A DNA stretch of 64,000 nt from Alnus glutinosa (taxonomy: Eukaryota; Streptophyta; Magnoliopsida; Fagales; Betulaceae), in the NCBI RefSeq assembly GCF_958979055.1, contig NC_084887.1:27767544-27831543 (forward strand). Reading direction: 5' to 3'. Each line of letters starts with the position of its first letter. Within the stretch, counting starts at the first letter, position 1. This document shows, one piece after another, positions 49,227 through 59,371 of this stretch. The position numbers and the translations under genes were made by a program. The notes below the pieces were generated by a model. It was not told where the DNA came from and did not search any database. It worked only from the letters and a program-made list of their open reading frames with translations.

Positions 49227-51416
49227 TCAGTGACAATAGTGAACAAACCAACCGTGCTTTCCTCCTCCCCCACATCCCTCTACCTCTTCATCACCTCTGC
49301 TGTGAATCCACCATAAGAGATTAGTGAGAGAGTTCCCATCATCAAAACCATTCAAGGTCCTGATCTTCTCCAAAGCACCTTCTTTGTCATAAATCCCTTC
49401 CAGGGCATAGACAAATCCCTTCCATCCTTCTCCAACTCCCTCTCTTTGCAAAGCAGGTAAGGTCCACTTCACAAGGTCCCTCACGAAAACAACATCAGAG
49501 AACAAGACCTCAGTGATTGGCGATATGGGAATCACCTGAATTCCAAGCCTACACTCTCTCCATTCAGGTGGAGCAAACCATAGTCCACTATCCCTCTTGT
49601 TAGCCCACAATACACCCACCACCTTGTTCTCTCTAGCGAAAACCTCATCATACATATTATCTTTCTCTCTCACATGCCACCATGTTTGCGCAGCCTGAAT
49701 TTCCAATGCTGCAAGAATTGATCCAATGGTAACAAGATGTGCGTCTCCATAGGCCATTCCCATCAAAGCTGCTGAATAATAAGCATTCACCGCCTCGCTT
49801 GTGCTCTCTTGATTCCGCCCATCAGCAAATTCTGTTAGCCCTCCAGCCCAAGAGTGCAATTTATACAAGTCAAAGCACCTCAGACGTGTATAATTCGTAT
49901 TTGATCTCCTGCCCAAGTTCATAAAATCCGCCATAAGGGAATAAGCTTGAGGCCTATACTTTCTCCCCCACGCCGGGTCAATCTTCGCAAGCACTGAAAT
50001 TGCATAAAGAAAGTAACCCAAATGATAATGGTGATCATTATAAACACCAAAACCAAAATCAAGCTCAGAATCCAATGTCCCTTTCTTAGTGACAATTCCA
50101 CCCCACTTATCATCATACATAAAACCATTCCAGCTGAAAGTTCCATCCAACCATGGCTCAATTGTATCCTTCAGAAACTTCCTTATCTTAGGAATCACCT
50201 CAAAAAAATCCACCTCCTCTGCTATCAATGCCAACCTTGCCGCTCTTGCTATCAATTTCCCATAAAAATAAGACGAATTGGTTGCTATTGTCGAATTCAA
50301 AGCATCAACATCCGCAGAAAGCGCAGAGATAATCTCAGCATATGATTCTTCTTTTATACCTCTAATTGAATGCCAATTTACAGGCACTGGGGCTGGTTTC
50401 AATCCCCACGAATCTCCAACCACACCAACAAGCTCACCATCAATACTCTTATACTTAAAATCCTCCAAGACAGTAACTTTAGAATCATCACCGTCTAGTA
50501 GCCGAAGATGAAGAGGGTGAGCTAATATGAGCAAATCCCCCCACCCTTTCTTCTCCCATTTGTATTCCAAGCAAAATGGCTTAGTGAATACAGCATTACC
50601 GGAAACCGGGTAACAAGAACTGAACCGGTCGAGGATCGCCTCGTGTCTTGGATCAGAGTCTGGCAACACTGCAATCCGAATTATGCCCGAAAACCCAGTA
50701 GAAGAGATCAAAGAGAGGCTTTGTGAGAAACTGATCGGCGAGGACGTGTATATGAGCCATGTCTGGTCATTGTTGAGCTTGACGATGTACTTTGTGAGAG
50801 CAGCGTTTGATGAAAATGAGAGAATGGCATGGATGGTTGATATCGAAATGGCGGTGCCGCCGGAGACGAAACAAGTCAGAAACGGGCTTCCCCGAACGAG
50901 GAAGAACCTCAGGTTGGAAGAGGGGAAGTCCAGAGTGACACTGAGATCACTGGAGGAGGAGATAATGTGCGATTTTTGAGCATTTGGGTGGGTGTTTACT
51001 GAGGCGGAGATGGTGAGGTCAGGGTTGAAAACCTGGTAGATGAAAGCTGAGTTGAAGAAGCGAGATGGATAGGAGAGAGAAAGAGAGGAGAGGGAGGATT
51101 TTATGAGGTAGGGGTGGATGTACTCAGGCTGGTCACCATTTTTTAAGGTGAAGTTTTGGAAGAAAGAGTTTGTGGGGGGTGGGGTGGAGAGGAGTGCAGG
51201 GGAGAAGAAGAGGGAGGGGTCAGGGAGGATTGTGGACTGGGTTCGGGGGAAGAGGAATGGTCCGAAAGGTTGGATTTGTGGTGGTGGTGAATCTGACATG
51301 ATTGGGATTTCAGGTGAATCAGGTGGCGGTAGAGATGGTGGGGGTGTTGGAGGTTTGCGACGTTTACTCTTTTTGGAGAATAAGGTTGTCACTTTTCGCT
51401 CGAGTTTTTTCAACAT
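49227..51416 (-). CDS. GH81-3, endo-1,3-beta-glucanase (intact)
   Basis: Intronless, 729 residues from the ATG at 51416 (MLKKLERKVTTLFSKKSKRR). Same architecture as GH81-2: basic/proline-rich N-terminus without signal peptide, beta-sandwich, (alpha/alpha)6 domain. Predicted catalytic residues Asp461 (YNDHHYH), Glu537 and Glu541 (NQESTSEA), with the family's spacing. It is nearest to GH81-1 and serves as the reference for that copy's lesions. Upstream sequence (51417-53960) matches that of GH81-1 except that GH81-1 has a (TA) stretch where this gene has a short direct junction. Likely substrate: beta-1,3-glucan (callose or microbial wall); defence role is inference from the soybean elicitor-binding relative. 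Confidence 0.95.
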   Translation of the reverse strand: MLKKLERKVTTLFSKKSKRRKPPTPPPSLPPPDSPEIPIMSDSPPPQIQPFGPFLFPRTQSTILPDPSLFFSPALLSTPPPTNSFFQNFTLKNGDQPEYIHPYLIKSSLSSLSLSYPSRFFNSAFIYQVFNPDLTISASVNTHPNAQKSHIISSSSDLSVTLDFPSSNLRFFLVRGSPFLTCFVSGGTAISISTIHAILSFSSNAALTKYIVKLNNDQTWLIYTSSPISFSQSLSLISSTGFSGIIRIAVLPDSDPRHEAILDRFSSCYPVSGNAVFTKPFCLEYKWEKKGWGDLLILAHPLHLRLLDGDDSKVTVLEDFKYKSIDGELVGVVGDSWGLKPAPVPVNWHSIRGIKEESYAEIISALSADVDALNSTIATNSSYFYGKLIARAARLALIAEEVDFFEVIPKIRKFLKDTIEPWLDGTFSWNGFMYDDKWGGIVTKKGTLDSELDFGFGVYNDHHYHLGYFLYAISVLAKIDPAWGRKYRPQAYSLMADFMNLGRRSNTNYTRLRCFDLYKLHSWAGGLTEFADGRNQESTSEAVNAYYSAALMGMAYGDAHLVTIGSILAALEIQAAQTWWHVREKDNMYDEVFARENKVVGVLWANKRDSGLWFAPPEWRECRLGIQVIPISPITEVLFSDVVFVRDLVKWTLPALQREGVGEGWKGFVYALEGIYDKEGALEKIRTLNGFDDGNSLTNLLWWIHSRGDEEVEGCGGGGKHGWFVHYCH

Positions 51417-54079
51417 TGTGAGGAGTGGACAGGTTGCTGGTTTGGATTTGGTGGGTGGAAAGGAGGAGGATAGTTGCTGATTTTATGGAAGGAATGGGGG
51501 AATGGTGGAATGGTGGAAGATGGATATGAGAGGAATAAGAAGAAGGTTGAATTGGAAGTGAAGTTGAGAAGGGTATGAGAATATGTGAAAATTTTAAGTT
51601 TATGTAAATGAAGGTGAGAAGGAAGGTGTATCAAAGTGGGGATGGATTCATCACAATTGAGAGGTAAAGAATCGAATGTAAATGGAGAAAGGTTTAGGGC
51701 CTCATTAATAACAATGTACTTGTCTTTTAAAAGAAGAAAACACTCACAAGCCTAATGGAACCTTTTTATAAGGGAATCAACATTACCAACAAAAAAAGGT
51801 TAGGAGGGAATCCACGTTTCTTTGAGTCTTATCTATTTCCGAGATATCTATCTAGTCTTTTCTTACTAAAATATCATGTTTTGACTGTATCGTACTATAT
51901 ATGTGTGTCATTTAATACCCAAGAAATCCTCTATCATTGGTTCAAGTTCAAATCTAATGTTAAATAAATTGAGGAATTTCAAGAATATTTAGAACTAGAT
52001 AGATTTAGGCAACATGATTTCCTATACCCACTTATCTTTCAGGAGTATATTTATGCACTTGCTATCATGGTGATTTTGTTAGAAAATGTAGCTTATGATA
52101 ATAAATCTAGTTTGTATATGGATTCCCTCAACTTAAGTCCAACTAAACAAGATAATTTTTTAGGATTTCCAAAAATCTTAAAATATTACGCCCATCCAAA
52201 CTCCCCACTAGGGTATTACACGATCTACAATACCTAAAATTTATGTGTTTTGTTTGTAATGAATGGTTAAGAGTGTGCTACATCATCAATATTTTTAAAA
52301 ATAATTAAAAATTATGAAAGAAAACAGGGGTTGACTACCTTTATCAACTATTTAGGGGTGGTCAACCACTCCTTCATTTGTTTTAGGATGATCAGTCACT
52401 ATTGTGAATTGTTTGGAGATGGCCAATCACCCTCATTAATTGTTTAGGGGTGGTCCTCATTGACTACTTTGAGGAGTCTAACCACCCTTAAAACAATTGA
52501 TAAGAGTGACCAATCACCTCTACCGAGATGGAACCAAGATGTTTATTTAGGGGGCCAGGCATAATTCTAAAACCTCTACCAGGGGTTGCATCCACAAAAT
52601 TAGTTCTAATGAAAAAAAAAAAAAAACAATTATTAAATATATGCCAAATATCAAGCTGTTCGAGAAGAAACCTGAAGAAGGTAGTGAATTAAAGAAAACT
52701 ACTAAAATAAGTAATTTATAGGTTGCATTTCGTTCAAACAAAAAACTTATTGTTCGAACGAGGACCTATTGAAATATGAACTACACCAACACCAAACCCT
52801 TCCTCCATATCCACACAACACCAAAACAACCCATACTCAACATCAAAACACCCACTACGAAAGCAAAAATTCAATCTTTTTCCCACAACCCTAATATTTA
52901 TACTTACCTTATTTCACCAAAACCACAACAATAACAACTCTACATATTCCATAAACACAACCATAACTCAAATAATCTAGTATAGTCACAAACACAACTG
53001 TAACGCCCCCAAATTATTTTGCAATAAAAAACTCTTAAGCATTACCACTAACTCCTCATCATTAGGTCATTACAACAGAAAGCGTGTATCTTTTTCTTTT
53101 TCTTTTTTTTTTTTCTTCCGTAAACCATGCAGAGAATATAATCATTCGATTTTAAAACCGTAGCCACTACTAAACCGTCAAAGCATAATATCTCACACTA
53201 AAACACAAAAGCCCACGACTTGGTGAGTATAATTTCGCGTGAAGAAGAGTTATGGAGTGAACCATTATCAGTTTGAGACAAAGGCAAAACTTCACATCCA
53301 GTAGTTCATAAGTCAATATGATAAGACAGAAAATCATTATGATGCAATGCATAGATACATATTCACAGTACAGGTCATAACTATGTTTGATATAGCCTAT
53401 TTGTGTCCTTAACCTCTTCAAGATAAAGTTTACGCATCCTGTAGGACCTTTAGTACATTCTCGGTGCCCTAGCAATGCACATAACAAGCCATCTCTTAGT
53501 TGCCCGACCCCGAGTGATCCACCCAACAAGTGATGCTGCAAGGGAGAGAGAGAGAGAGAGAGAGCTTATAGGCATCACAACACAAAGACACCGCACCAGA
53601 CTCTGACAAAGTACTTCCTAGATAGACAATGTTCTGTAGTATTTCTGACATATATCTGACAAGTTAGGGGTTCCTAACATTGGGTAGATATATGCAATGG
53701 AGAGGAATTTCTAAAAGCAAATCAGCTTTGCAATTAATCAAATACATGACAAGGTTAAAGTGGCAGTGGAATAGAAATAAAATTCTGTAAATTAGACTGG
53801 AAAAGGAAAGGCCAAAAAAAAAAAAAAAAAAAAGAACGTCCAATAACTATATTCTAACACCTCCAGGCTCCAACAACAATTTTTACCAAGCTTCAGCTAT
53901 AAAATTATGTAGAATCTAGCTTTTACCTTGGGGCATGATTCCCATGAGGCAATAACAGGAAAAGGAGCACTAGTTTTGCACTCTGCCATCGTTGACTTGG
54001 AAATTAGGTACTGTGTTGTGCTAAGGAATGCATGGCCGTCGACACTACGCAAGGCTCTTTTATGATCACATAAAGAAGT
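51417..54079. other. GH81-3 upstream region
   Basis: No gene supported. Collinear with 20639-23232: includes the imperfect repeats at about 52325-52520, the LTR-like start TGTAACGCCCCC at 52999, (GA)n at 53543-53562, and from 53760 the block shared with all GH81 3' flanks. It has neither the 7.7-kb MULE nor its TSD, so that insertion is specific to the left unit. Confidence 0.65.
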
Positions 54080-54297
54080 TAAAAGTTAGAAATAATTACA
54101 TCATTAATTTTTGTGATTGGCCTAAATTACAAATAATTTCCTGTAATATCAATATGAATTCAGAGATCCCTATGATTGACTTAATTTACATACCGATCCC
54201 TGGAGTCAAATTCCGTTAAAATTTTTGACAGATTCTGTTAAACGCCACGTAAGCGCTATATCAACGCTAATAAGATGGCGACACGTGTCCATCTTAA

Positions 54298-54339
<42 letters not shown>

Positions 54340-55058
54340 AGTGGTTGCCGGTTCACCACAGCAAATTGGGGTGGCCTTCGATCTGGAAATGAATGCATTA
54401 CCTGAGAATTTCAACTCTGTTTCAAAAAATGAAAGTCTGCGAATTGAAATCACTTTCCGAGAGCTTCGATGCCTGCAGAATACAAAGAAACAAAGAAAAG
54501 TAGGGTTTGGTTATAGGGATTCAAAACCGATTTGCCCATATAAAAGCACCCAAGAACCAACATCAAATTCGTAAGCTCAATTTGAAAACCGATACTTGAT
54601 TTTCAATTTAGATAATGATTTCTCACCTGTATTACTCAAATTCTGCCACAATCATCACAGGGAATTTACAAAAAGAGTTTTCCTCTCTTTCAGTCTTCAA
54701 ACTACCCAGAACGCAAATTAATGACCGATATTCAACAAAATGATGACATTTTAGAGCCTAACCCTTCAAATTCCATTTAACAATCCAATCTCGGACCGGT
54801 AATTATCCGTATATTTTCATTGAAAGGTTTCGGATTCCTATTAAAAACTGTTCAAATCTCACAGAAATGTACCTGTAAAACATAAATTGAACACAAACTT
54901 GCTTCGAATTGCAAACCTAAAAACTCGAAATTCTCGACCTCCACTGTGTTATCTTCGATGAAACGAACTCAATCTTCAGAATCAGCTACGAAAATCAAAA
55001 CCAAATCCACTTAGAATTCCTTCCAAGGGACCTTTCAGAGCTCTTCAAATGTTATCTG

Positions 55059-56393
55059 TGTTAGTTTTTTATTGGCTGCATTCTGTTGACAAAATCACCA
55101 TTATTTAATGTTGCTACTTTCACAAGGATGTCATATATTTCAGAGTCTTCAAATATTCAAAGTTTATTTCTCTAATGTGGAAAGAGCCGTATTATGACAA
55201 GTTGCAAGTGTCACAAGCTTCATGAAGGCTATTTCAGTGTTCAATGAAGATTCTGTATAGATTCCAACTCAGAGAAGTCGAATCTCAAGCAACCGTCCGA
55301 ACGATGTGTGATCCCGTCCGGACGCTCTTCAGTTAGCAACATCCGTCCAGACAACGAGAACTTTCCTTCCGGACGCCCATCAGTGTCTAGAAACTTCAAA
55401 CTGTTCAAGATTGCATCCTTCCGAACGTAATGGCAAATCATCCGGACGTTATTAAGAGTTCGAGTAGAATCCAGTGTTCAAATGCATCCGTCCGGACGAC
55501 GTGGTAATACCGTCCGGACGCCATTTAGTGTTCGACAAGTAATTGGATTTCATGTTCAGACACGGATCGGGAAACAGCAACGGTCCGGACGGAAGGGCAA
55601 CACCGTCCGGACGCTTTTCAGGTTTCCAGGAAGCTTTCTGCACATGTCTCGGGTGTTATTATCATAACTCTCTGCTCGAGTATCGAATTGAGACGAAATT
55701 GGTGTCGTTGGAAAGCTAATGAAAAATGATACAACTTGATTATCTGGACGGTCAAGAGAAACGTCCGGACGGGCACCCAGAACCGTCCGGACGTGAACCT
55801 GATAAGGATAAGAATCGCGTTGTTTCTGAAGGATATTGCAGAAGCCCGTCCGAACGAGACTAACTTCCGTCCGGACGGTCCGCAGTCAGAGTCCGATTTT
55901 GAGCAGATTTATAGTTTCTTTAAGCCTATAAATAGAGGGCTCTATGCTTGTATTTTACACAGAATTCGATAGAGAATTCCTTATAGCTTAGAGAGGGTGT
56001 TTAGGGAAATATTGAAGATCTGCTAGGTCTCTAGCTTTTGCCAGTGTGTGATTTGATCATGTGAAATCTATCTTAGGGGTTGGCCCTAAGGTAAAGGAAT
56101 CCATCAAAAACCCTTTCAGGTGGAAGATCTGGTTGGAAAACTTTCTTGTTGGGTTACATGTCAGAGTTAAATGTATAACTACTGCATAGGGTTATGTGAG
56201 TACTAGTGTCTTGTACCTAGCTTTGTTTTTGGATAGTAGATTTCCTGGGTTTGGCTGTCCCGGAATAATTTTTCTCTTCACAGAGTTTTTACTTCATAAC
56301 AAATATCTTGTCTCATTTAAATTCTGCATTTAAGATATCTGTTTGCACACAAACACACACTTGGTTTAAATAAGAAGTCAATAAATATTTTCA
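55059..56393 (+). mobile_element. Solo LTR with CGTCCGGACG array
   Basis: Starts TGTTAGTTTTTTATTGGC, ends AATAAATATTTTCA; 5-bp TSD ATCTG (55054-55058 and 56394-56398); copy c has the empty site near 33222. No coding region. Upstream of a TATA box (CTATAAATAG, 55925-55934) lies a cluster of the 10-bp palindrome CGTCCGGACG, perfect at 55315, 55489, 55511, 55604, 55762, 55784 and 55868, with further one-base variants. Confidence 0.88.
55294..55877. promoter_or_regulatory. Palindrome array in LTR U3
   Basis: Seven perfect CGTCCGGACG copies and at least six near copies (for example CGTCCGAACG at 55294 and 55854) in under 600 bp, ending about 50 bp before the TATA box. Position suggests enhancer-like protein-binding sites; the binding factor is unknown. 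Confidence 0.55.
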
Positions 56394-56903
56394 ATCTGTA
56401 CAACAAAAAAGAGTTATTATATGAAGACTGACTCCATATCTCCACTAAAGCATTGTAAAATTGATCGCTTCACTTAATTACAAACCTCTCTCTCTCTCTC
56501 TCTCTCTCTCTCTTCACAGGCTCCAGATCCTCAACCTTATAAAGTACTGTTCTCATCAATTCCCTCCGGAAAATTGGGGGTGGCCCTTTGCTTTTTTTTT
56601 TCTTTTTTTTTTTTTCTTTTTTTTTTAAATTATTATTATTTTTTAAAAAATAAGTTTTTTTTTTTTAATATATTTATATTTTTTATTAAGACGGACACGT
56701 GTCGTCATCTTATTAGTGTTGATGTGGCGCTTATGTGGCGTTTAACGGAATCTGTTAAAAAATTAAACGAAATCTGACTCCAGAGATCGATTTGTAAATT
56801 AAGCCAACCACGTGGATCTCTGAATTCATGTTGATACTACAAGGAGTGATTTGTAATTTAAGTCAACCACATGTACCAATGGAGCAATCATCCCTAAAAG
56901 TTA

Positions 56904-57209
56904 CATTACTATTAAACCCAAGGTTCATGAGGAATTCATCTCATAAGCAAGTTTCTCAGTGTGAAAGTACAAAAGCATACACTATATATAAAAATGACTA
57001 TCACTAAATGACATGGTCTATAGCTGTTCTATTACTAAACTTGAATGATCTATTCTTAGAAAGCTCAACAGTAGCATCAGTTGAAATGCAAGAGTGAGGC
57101 ACACACTAGCAAGAATATGTTTATAATTCCTTTCATTATGATGTTTGCATAAAAAAGTTCAATCATATCACGTCTTATTAAACTAAACCCAGTAAGAAGA
57201 CAAACAAAT
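56904..57209. other. GH81-4 3' flank
   Basis: Non-coding, collinear with the GH81-2 3' flank (38172-38453) but without the 4.4-kb insertion. Confidence 0.7.
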
Positions 57210-59260
57210 TCAGTGACAATAATGAACAAACCAACCGTGCTTTCCTCCTCCCTCGCATACCTCTACCTCTTCATCAGCTCTGCTGTGAATCCACCATAAG
57301 AGATTAGTGAGAGAGTTCCCATCATCAAAACCATTCAAGTTCCTGGTCTTCTCCAAAGCACCTTCTTTGTCATAAACCCCTTCCAAGGCATAGACAAATC
57401 CCTTCCATCCTTCTCCAACTCCCCCTCTTTGCAAAGCAGGAAAGGTCCACTTCACAAGGTCCCTCACGAAAACAATATTACAGAACAAGACCTCAGTGAT
57501 TGGCAATATGGGAAGCACCTGAATTCCAAGCCTACACTCTCTCCATTCAGGTGGAGCAAACCATAGTCCACTATCCCTCTTGTTAGCCCACAATACACCC
57601 ACCACCTTGTTCTCTCTAGTGAAAACTTCCTCATACATAGTATCTTTCTCCCTCACATGCCACCATGTTTGAGCAGCCTGAATTTCCAATGCTGCTAGCA
57701 TTGATCCAATGGCAACAAGATGTGTGTCTCCATAGGCCAACCCCATCAAAGCTGCTGAATAATAAGCATTCACCGCCTCGCTTGTGCTCTCTTGATTACG
57801 CCCATCAGCAAATTCTGTTAGCCCTCCAGCCCAAGAATGTAATTTATACAAGTCAAAGCACCTCAGACGCGTATAATTTGAATTTGATCTCCTACCCAAG
57901 TTCATAAAATCGGCCATAAGTGAATAAGCTTGAGGCCTATACTTTCTCCCCCACACCGGGTCAATCTTGGCAAGCACTGAAATTGCATAAAGAAAGTAAC
58001 CCAAATGATAATGGTGATTATTATAAACACCAAAACCAAAATCAGCCCCAGAATCCAATGCCCCTTGCTTAGTGACAATTCCACCCCACTTAGCATCATA
58101 CATAAATCCATTCCCACTAAAGGTTCCATCCAACCATGGCTCAATTGTGTCCTTCAGGAACTTCCTTATCTTAGGAATCACCTCAAAAAAATCCACCTCC
58201 TCTGCTATCAATGCCAACCTTGCCGCTCTTGCAATCAATTTCCCATAAAAATAAGACGAATTGGTTGTTATCTTCGTTGAATTCAAAGCCTCAACATCCG
58301 CAGAAAGCGCAGAGATAATCTCAGCATATGATTCTTCTTTTATACCTCTGATTGAATGCCAATTTACAGGCACTGGGGCTGGTTTCAATCCCCACGAATC
58401 TCCGACAACACCAACAAGCTCACCGTCAATACTCTTATACTTAAAATCCTCCAAGACGGTAACTTTAGAATCATCACCGTCTAGTAGCCGAAGATGAAGA
58501 GGGTGAGCTAACATGAGCAAATCCCCCCACCCTTTCTTCTCCCATTTGTATTCCAAGAAAAATGGCTTAGTGAATACAGCATCACCGGAAACCGGGTAAC
58601 AGGAACTGAACCGGTCGAGGATTGCCTCATGTCTTGGATCGGAGTCCGGCAATGCTGCAATTCGAATTATGCCCGAAAAACTATTCGAAGTGATCAAAGA
58701 GAGGCTTTGTGAGAGACTGATCGGCGAGGACGTGTATATGAGCCATGTCTGGTCGTTGTTGAGCTTGACGGTGTACTTGGTGAGAGCAGTGTTTGATGAA
58801 AATGAGAGAATGGCGTGGATGGTTGATATCGAAATGGCGGTGCCGCCGGTGACGGAACAAGTCAGAAACGGGCTTCCCCGAACGAGGAAGAACATCAAGT
58901 TGGAAGAGGGAAAGTCCAGAGTGACACTGAGATCACTGGAGGAGGAGATAATGTGCGTTTTTTGAGCATCTGGGTGGGAGTTTTCTGAGGCGTAGATGGT
59001 GAGGTCAAGGTTGAAAACCTGGTAGATGAAAGCTGAGTTGAAGAAGCGAGATGGGTAGGAGAGGGAAAGAGAGGAGAGGGAGGATTTAATGAGGTAGGGG
59101 TGGATGTACTCAGGCTGGTCACCATTTTTTAGGGTGAAGTTTTGGAAGAAAGAGTTTGTGGGGAGTGGGGTGGAGAGGAGTGCAGGGGAGAAGAAAAGGG
59201 AGGGATCAGGGAGGACTGTGGACTGGATTCGGGGGAAGAGGAATGGTCTGAGAGGTTGGA
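57210..59260 (-). pseudogene. GH81-4, 5'-truncated, catalytic Asp changed
   Basis: The GH81 frame is open from the junction at about 59260 to the stop at 57210, but the start codon and about the first 60 codons are gone, replaced by CC-type 3' flank. No ATG occurs in frame until about 58895, inside the beta-sandwich, so no normal protein can start. In the active-site motif YNDHHYH the Asp is Asn (AAT codon at 58018-58020; GAT in the other copies), removing the predicted proton donor; the NQESTSEA motif is kept. Closest copy is GH81-2. The frame's openness suggests recent loss. Confidence 0.9.
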
Positions 59261-59371
59261 GGAAGCTGAATATATAAATAGATCGAAGGCCATGAACTGT
59301 TGAACTAATACTACTTCACAGCTGTATCTGCCATTCAGTCCTTTTGTCTTTAATCTGTGTGGGAGTGTGTT
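59261..59371. other. Deletion junction, CC-C 3' flank
   Basis: Only about 110 bp separate truncated GH81-4 from the CC-C last exon. The sequence matches 42831-42944 of unit B. Confidence 0.85.

Larger units (their letters stand above)
54089..56894. mobile_element. MULE-type fold-back element, copy e
   Basis: Perfect 9-bp TSD TAAAAGTTA (54080-54088 and 56895-56903). Inverted arms as in copy c, including CACGTG at 54282 and 56696. Interior about 1.5 kb without the nested LTR, collinear with copy c, so both descend from one insertion that preceded the duplication of the unit. A 35-base A run lies at about 54303-54337. Confidence 0.85.
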
